The notes under the pieces are model-generated. The model did no database searches. It had not been told where the DNA came from and saw only the letters and a program-made list of their open reading frames with translations. The position numbers were made by a program, and so were the translations under genes. This document shows positions 61,245-64,000 of a stretch of 64,000 nucleotides of DNA, piece after piece (positions within the stretch are counted from its first letter, which is position 1; each line of letters starts with the position of its first letter). The stretch lies in NCBI RefSeq assembly GCF_900155655.1, contig NZ_LT706987.1:1195871-1259870 (forward strand), given 5' to 3'. This stretch comes from Prevotella ihumii. Its GTDB lineage: Bacteria > Bacteroidota > Bacteroidia > Bacteroidales > Bacteroidaceae.

Positions 61245-62012
61245 ATGGATATAGCCCATTATTTTCAACACCCCGAAGACCTAAACAAGGAGACTCTATA
61301 CGACCTCCGAAGCCTTCTTGCGCTCTACCCATACTATCAACCTGTGCGTGTATTGCTGCTCAAAAATCTCTTCCTTCTACACGACCCAACCTTTGACGAG
61401 GAATTGCGTCGTGCAGCGATTTATATCACCGACCGAAAAGTATTGTTCAATCTTGTTGAAGCAGCCCATTATCAATTGCACAACATAAAAGAATCAACAG
61501 CCAATGAGGTTGTAACAAACACAGAAAAAACTACAGAGAAGCCACCAAAGGCCGATCGTACAGTGTCGCTTATTGATAGTTTCTTAGAGCAGATACCCGA
61601 AGAAAAAAGCACTACTACCGAAGGAAAAAGAAAACCAACTCCAACCGATGCAACGGTAGACTACGTAGCTTACCTCTTGGAAGCAGAAAACAGCAAGAAA
61701 GAAGACGCTGTGCCTGAACTCAGAGGACAAAGTCTGATAGACGACTTTATCAACAAAGAAGGTGGTCGAATTACCCTACAAGAAGAAACAGAATACGAAC
61801 CCGACTTGGAAGAGAGTAACGAAGTGGTAGAAGTAGACGATAATGGCTATTTCACAGAGACTTTAGCACGAATTTATATCAAACAAGGCAGATATTCTAA
61901 AGCTTTGGAAATAATTAAGCGATTAAATTTGGTATATCCGAAAAAAAATCGTTACTTTGCAGACCAAATCCGATTTTTGGAGAAACTGATAATAAATAAT
62001 AACAAAAAATAG
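61245..62012 (+). CDS. Conserved protein between lptE and secG, TPR-like C-terminus
   Basis: About 255 residues from the ATG at 61245; the frame extends to a TTG at 61227. There is no signal peptide, so it is probably cytosolic. The N-terminal 80 residues form a helical domain with YDLRSLLALYPYYQPVRVLLLKNL, a pattern often seen in Bacteroidales proteins at this locus. An acidic linker follows, then a TPR-like C-terminal pair (ETLARIYIKQGRYSKALEIIKRLNLVYPKK). The function is unknown. Its stop is 9 bp before secG. Confidence 0.75.
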   Translation: MDIAHYFQHPEDLNKETLYDLRSLLALYPYYQPVRVLLLKNLFLLHDPTFDEELRRAAIYITDRKVLFNLVEAAHYQLHNIKESTANEVVTNTEKTTEKPPKADRTVSLIDSFLEQIPEEKSTTTEGKRKPTPTDATVDYVAYLLEAENSKKEDAVPELRGQSLIDDFINKEGGRITLQEETEYEPDLEESNEVVEVDDNGYFTETLARIYIKQGRYSKALEIIKRLNLVYPKKNRYFADQIRFLEKLIINNNKK

Positions 62013-62021
62013 AACAAAAAA

Positions 62022-62390
62022 ATGTATACCCTATTAGTAGCACTTATCGTTATTGCAGCCTTCGTTATGATTGGCGTAGTTCTTATTCAAGAATCTAAAG
62101 GTGGTGGTTTGGCATCAAACTTCTCATCATCTAACGCAATTATGGGTGTCCGCAAAACTACCGACTTTATAGAAAAGGTAACTTGGGGATGTGCTATCGT
62201 TATGGTATTGTTGAGCATTGGTTGCGCATACGTAGCTCCAACAGCCGTAACAGACCAAAGCGTTATCGAAAAAGCAGCAACAGAAGGAAGCACAACAAAT
62301 CCTAACAACTTGCCTAACTTCGGTGCAAGCCAACAGAAGCAGTCTGCTCCAGCAGCACAAACAGCACCTACACAGAAGCCTGCTAAATAA
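62022..62390 (+). CDS. secG: Preprotein translocase subunit SecG
   Basis: Accessory subunit of the SecYEG channel. Two membrane helices (residues 2-20 and 55-75) with ESKGGGLASNFSSSNAIMGVRK between them are the family signature. A Gln/Ala/Pro-rich tail of about 45 residues follows, giving 122 residues. A TTACTTTG at 61952-61959, inside the previous gene, could serve as an internal promoter, but it may be chance. Confidence 0.95.
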   Translation: MYTLLVALIVIAAFVMIGVVLIQESKGGGLASNFSSSNAIMGVRKTTDFIEKVTWGCAIVMVLLSIGCAYVAPTAVTDQSVIEKAATEGSTTNPNNLPNFGASQQKQSAPAAQTAPTQKPAK

Positions 62391-62409
62391 AGATTTCTCG
62401 CAAAAAGTT

Positions 62410-62442
62410 CTGAATTTATTTGGTAGATTTAAATAAATTCAG
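62410..62442. repeat. Perfect 12-bp inverted repeat at the tRNA-His promoter
   Basis: CTGAATTTATTT and AAATAAATTCAG flank a 9-bp loop. The -33-like TTTG at 62419-62422 falls in the left arm, and the -7 element begins right after the right arm. Confidence 0.55.
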
Positions 62443-62450
62443 TAACTTTG
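62443..62450 (+). promoter_or_regulatory. -7 promoter element of tRNA-His
   Basis: TAACTTTG followed by CAC, exact TAnnTTTG, with TTTG 20 bp upstream. It lies 29 bp before the mature tRNA. Confidence 0.6.
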
Positions 62451-62479
62451 CACTCGCTTTCGGGAACGAAGCATATATG

Positions 62480-62553
62480 GTGGATGTAGTTCAGTTGGTT
62501 AGAGCGTCAGATTGTGGTTCTGAATGTCGTGGGTTCGAGTCCCATCTTCCACC
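62480..62553 (+). tRNA. tRNA-His (anticodon GTG)
   Basis: The cloverleaf is readable: acceptor GTGGATG, D-arm GTTC-loop-GAGC, anticodon arm TCAGA-TTGTGGT-TCTGA with GTG, T-arm GTGGG-TTCGAGT-CCCAT, and the 3' acceptor CTTCCAC. The G at 62479 before the acceptor and the C at 62553 give the G-1:C73 pair specific to tRNA-His. There is one U-U mismatch in the acceptor stem, and a full CCA end is not encoded. Confidence 0.93.
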
Positions 62554-62562
62554 CAAAAGAGC

Positions 62563-62594
62563 AAAGGAATTTCCAAACGGAAGTTCCTTTTTTT
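62563..62594 (+). terminator. Terminator of tRNA-His
   Basis: AAAGGAATTTCC pairs with GGAAGTTCCTTT around AAAC (two mismatches), followed by a run of T. Confidence 0.75.
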
Positions 62595-62732
62595 TCAAAA
62601 TATATTGTTTTCAAATAGTTTTACTACACATTCAGTTCTCTTTTATTCTAAGTAGTGAATACTCTACTACATTTAGGGGAAACCCTATTACCAAATAGTA
62701 AAATATGTATCGTCCAAATATCAGTTTTTTCT

Positions 62733-62740
62733 TATCTTTG
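62733..62740 (+). promoter_or_regulatory. -7 promoter element of the 62794 lipoprotein gene
   Basis: TATCTTTG, exact TAnnTTTG, 53 bp before the ATG at 62794. Confidence 0.55.
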
Positions 62741-62793
62741 CCATAAAATAAAAAACATTTGCTATAGAATTACAAAAAATAGGAGATTAGAAT

Positions 62794-63615
62794 ATGAAGA
62801 AACTTACAACATTTTTTGTGGGATTGGCCATAATGGCTCTACCATTTTCATTTACAAGTTGTAGCGATGACGAACCTTACAGATATAACACGCCATCTTA
62901 TTCAATAGTTGATGAGGCTGTACAAAACTACCACTACCTTTATCAAGGCGGCACAGACTATCTTACAGCTTATAACTTTTTCTTCTATTACTATCCAAAT
63001 GCAACAGAAGCAGAGTTCCAAGCGTTTATGAATGCGATAGGAATGGGAAACAACTACGAACAAAATGCAACAGAAGCACTTGTACAAGAAGCTCAAGTAC
63101 TGTCAGGAGAATGGGAAGGCGATATGATTTACCAATATGATGATGAGAACGCTACACGTCAACAACTATCATTTACGGCAAATATGAAATTCTTCCGTTA
63201 TCAAAACTCTCAAAATCAATTGCGCGGTTATGGCGTAGAAACAGATACTGATAACGAAGGACATACACAAGCTTTAGACTTCTCTTGGTTCATCAATAAT
63301 TCAGGCGACATCATTATCAAGTACAAAAAGAGTGGAAAAGAATTTAAGATGGACATTAGCTCTAAGAACCAAGGCTTTTTCCTTGGTTACGATCAAGAGC
63401 GTGGATACGATGTATTCTATGGTTACGGCTTAGGGACAAACTGTACAGATGCTTTCTATATTGATTTGTCTCGTCAAGCTACAAACTATGCAAAGGGAAT
63501 GACACGTGCTACAACCTATAAGGGCGCATTAGCAGGAAAGTCGTTTGGTAATGCTACATCAAATAAGATAAACAAGTTGAAAGCTAAGGCTGTAAACAAG
63601 TTACACATCAGATAG
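62794..63615 (+). CDS. Lipoprotein of unknown function
   Basis: A 273-residue lipoprotein with signal peptide MKKLTTFFVGLAIMALPFSF and lipobox FTSC. The mature part is rich in Tyr, Asn and Gln, with a helical EAVQNYHYLYQGGTDYL segment and then a beta-rich half (LSGEWEGDMIYQYDDENATRQQLSF). The strand pattern after GEWEG recalls lipocalin-like domains of Bacteroidota lipoproteins. No family is assigned. It has its own promoter and terminator. Confidence 0.75.
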   Translation: MKKLTTFFVGLAIMALPFSFTSCSDDEPYRYNTPSYSIVDEAVQNYHYLYQGGTDYLTAYNFFFYYYPNATEAEFQAFMNAIGMGNNYEQNATEALVQEAQVLSGEWEGDMIYQYDDENATRQQLSFTANMKFFRYQNSQNQLRGYGVETDTDNEGHTQALDFSWFINNSGDIIIKYKKSGKEFKMDISSKNQGFFLGYDQERGYDVFYGYGLGTNCTDAFYIDLSRQATNYAKGMTRATTYKGALAGKSFGNATSNKINKLKAKAVNKLHIR

Positions 63616-63668
63616 AAGCAAGTAAACTAAGCACAAGATACAAAAAGTCTGTAATCAACACTTATAAC

Positions 63669-63708
63669 AACCCGCTATCCAATGGAGAAATCCATTAGAT
63701 AGCGGGTT
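63669..63708 (+). terminator. Intrinsic terminator of the 62794 lipoprotein gene
   Basis: AACCCGCTATCCAATGGA pairs with TCCATTAGATAGCGGGTT (one mismatch) around GAAA, followed by a T-rich run. Confidence 0.88.
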
Positions 63709-63777
63709 GTTATTTTTTATATTGAGCTCTTCCCATCAATTAGTTCTATATTTCTTATTATTGCTGTCCGGTAAAAC

Positions 63778-63861
63778 GTAAGCATCCAATATTAGCCGAC
63801 TTTCACACCAACAAATAACGTAAGCATCCAATATTAGCCGCCTTTCACACCAACAAATAAC
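63778..63861 (+). repeat. Tandem 42-bp direct repeat at the end of an IS66-like element
   Basis: Two copies, starting at 63778 and 63820, differ at one base (GCCGAC and GCCGCC). Each begins GTAAGCATCC, which fits an IS66-family terminal repeat beginning with GTAA. Confidence 0.6.
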
Positions 63862-63897
63862 CCTTATATGTCTGGCAGCATATAAGGGTTATTTGTT
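63852..63897 (-). terminator. Hairpin after the transposase gene
   Basis: Arms 63852-63870 and 63879-63897 pair perfectly over 19 bp around TCTGGCAG. On the minus strand it overlaps the transposase stop and could end its transcript or block read-in from outside. Confidence 0.6.
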
Positions 63898-64000
63898 ATT
63901 TGAAGTTTGAAGGTAGCATTTTCGTGAGTTCCTCCTCCGTCATGTCGAGCAGGGGCTTTGAAAGGATTTCCTTCATCCATTTGTATGGCTCTATGTCTGC
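63896..64000 (-). CDS. IS66-type transposase, C-terminal fragment
   Basis: Only the last 34 codons are in the window, ending in TAA at 63896-63898. They read DIEPYKWMKEILSK...LDMTEEELTKMLPSNFK, matching the end of IS66 transposases, where a P(Y/F).WL..(V/I)L segment precedes a LLP.N(W/F)K ending. The position directly inside the GTAA-type terminal repeat supports this. Truncated by the window edge, so intactness is unknown. Confidence 0.6.
   Translation of the reverse strand, partial: ADIEPYKWMKEILSKPLLDMTEEELTKMLPSNFK

Larger units (their letters stand above)
63778..64000 (-). mobile_element. IS66-like insertion sequence, one end only
   Basis: The end begins with the tandem GTAAGC repeats, then has a perfect 19-bp hairpin at 63852-63897 and the 3' end of a transposase gene. 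The rest of the element lies beyond the window, so neither the other end nor a target duplication can be seen. Confidence 0.55.

Noticed and set aside
61952..61959. TTACTTTG as a promoter for secG
   Set aside because: It lies within coding sequence of the upstream gene and deviates from the consensus by one base. It could be chance, so it is only mentioned under secG.

Overview
The window is chromosomal DNA from a Bacteroidota bacterium, order Bacteroidales, most probably a Prevotellaceae relative. Grounds: many genes are preceded by the Bacteroidota -7 promoter motif TAnnTTTG rather than by Shine-Dalgarno sequences; there are many lipoproteins; and several families typical of the group are present (DUF5689/DUF6359 lipoproteins, DUF4837, LptE next to SecG, an ACT-less SerA with a Lys-type active site, Tgt without the zinc cysteines). 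Genus is an inference.

Layout. 1-3.6 kb: the 5' part of pyruvate kinase, two tandem zinc-ribbon membrane proteins and DNA polymerase IV, all on the minus strand. 3.8-18.2 kb: a plus-strand Wzx/Wzy-type surface polysaccharide cluster with an initiating sugar-phosphate transferase, a Wza-like export protein, two Wzz-like proteins, flippase, polymerase, three GT2 glycosyltransferases, LicD, a nucleotidyltransferase::PLP-enzyme fusion, and a WecA/TagO-type transferase. From about 7.0 to 17.0 kb the DNA is visibly more AT-rich than its surroundings. 18.3-25.1 kb: lon, tgt, an LptF/G permease and a DEAD-box helicase. 25.3-29.4 kb (minus): rpiB, transketolase and a sugar-type MFS permease. 29.9-35.2 kb (minus): an exported RG-rich protein, a YigZ-type protein, and DUF1015-serA-serC. 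35.4-43.0 kb (minus): a DbpA-like helicase, three paralogous TPR proteins and gyrA. 43.8-52.5 kb: YhcH; uridine kinase, a uracil-DNA glycosylase-like protein and a secreted EEP nuclease (minus), divergent from a TonB-dependent receptor with two OB-fold-type lipoproteins; then ribosomal protein L31B. 52.9-63.6 kb (plus): a NUC1-type nuclease lipoprotein, a small lipoprotein, rlmN, a DUF4837 lipoprotein, a PdxA homologue, a flippase-like membrane protein, a sigma-54 activator, lptE, a conserved protein, secG, tRNA-His and a lipoprotein. The right edge enters an IS66-like element.

Two intergenic repeat families stand out. One is a 192-195 bp non-coding element with near-perfect terminal inverted repeats and AT-rich target duplications, present three times, which fits a MITE. 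The other is a composite of AAACATATATGTTT and CAAAGTTCAACTTTG palindromes, present four times.

Most interesting candidates: (1) a full-length PdxA homologue in which all three metal-binding histidines are replaced; (2) a LicC-like::CobD/HisC-like fusion beside LicD, which could make and transfer a phospho-amino-alcohol onto the polysaccharide; (3) a divergent nuclease/uridine kinase versus TonB-receptor/OB-lipoprotein locus that looks like a nucleic-acid scavenging system; (4) the two repeat families.
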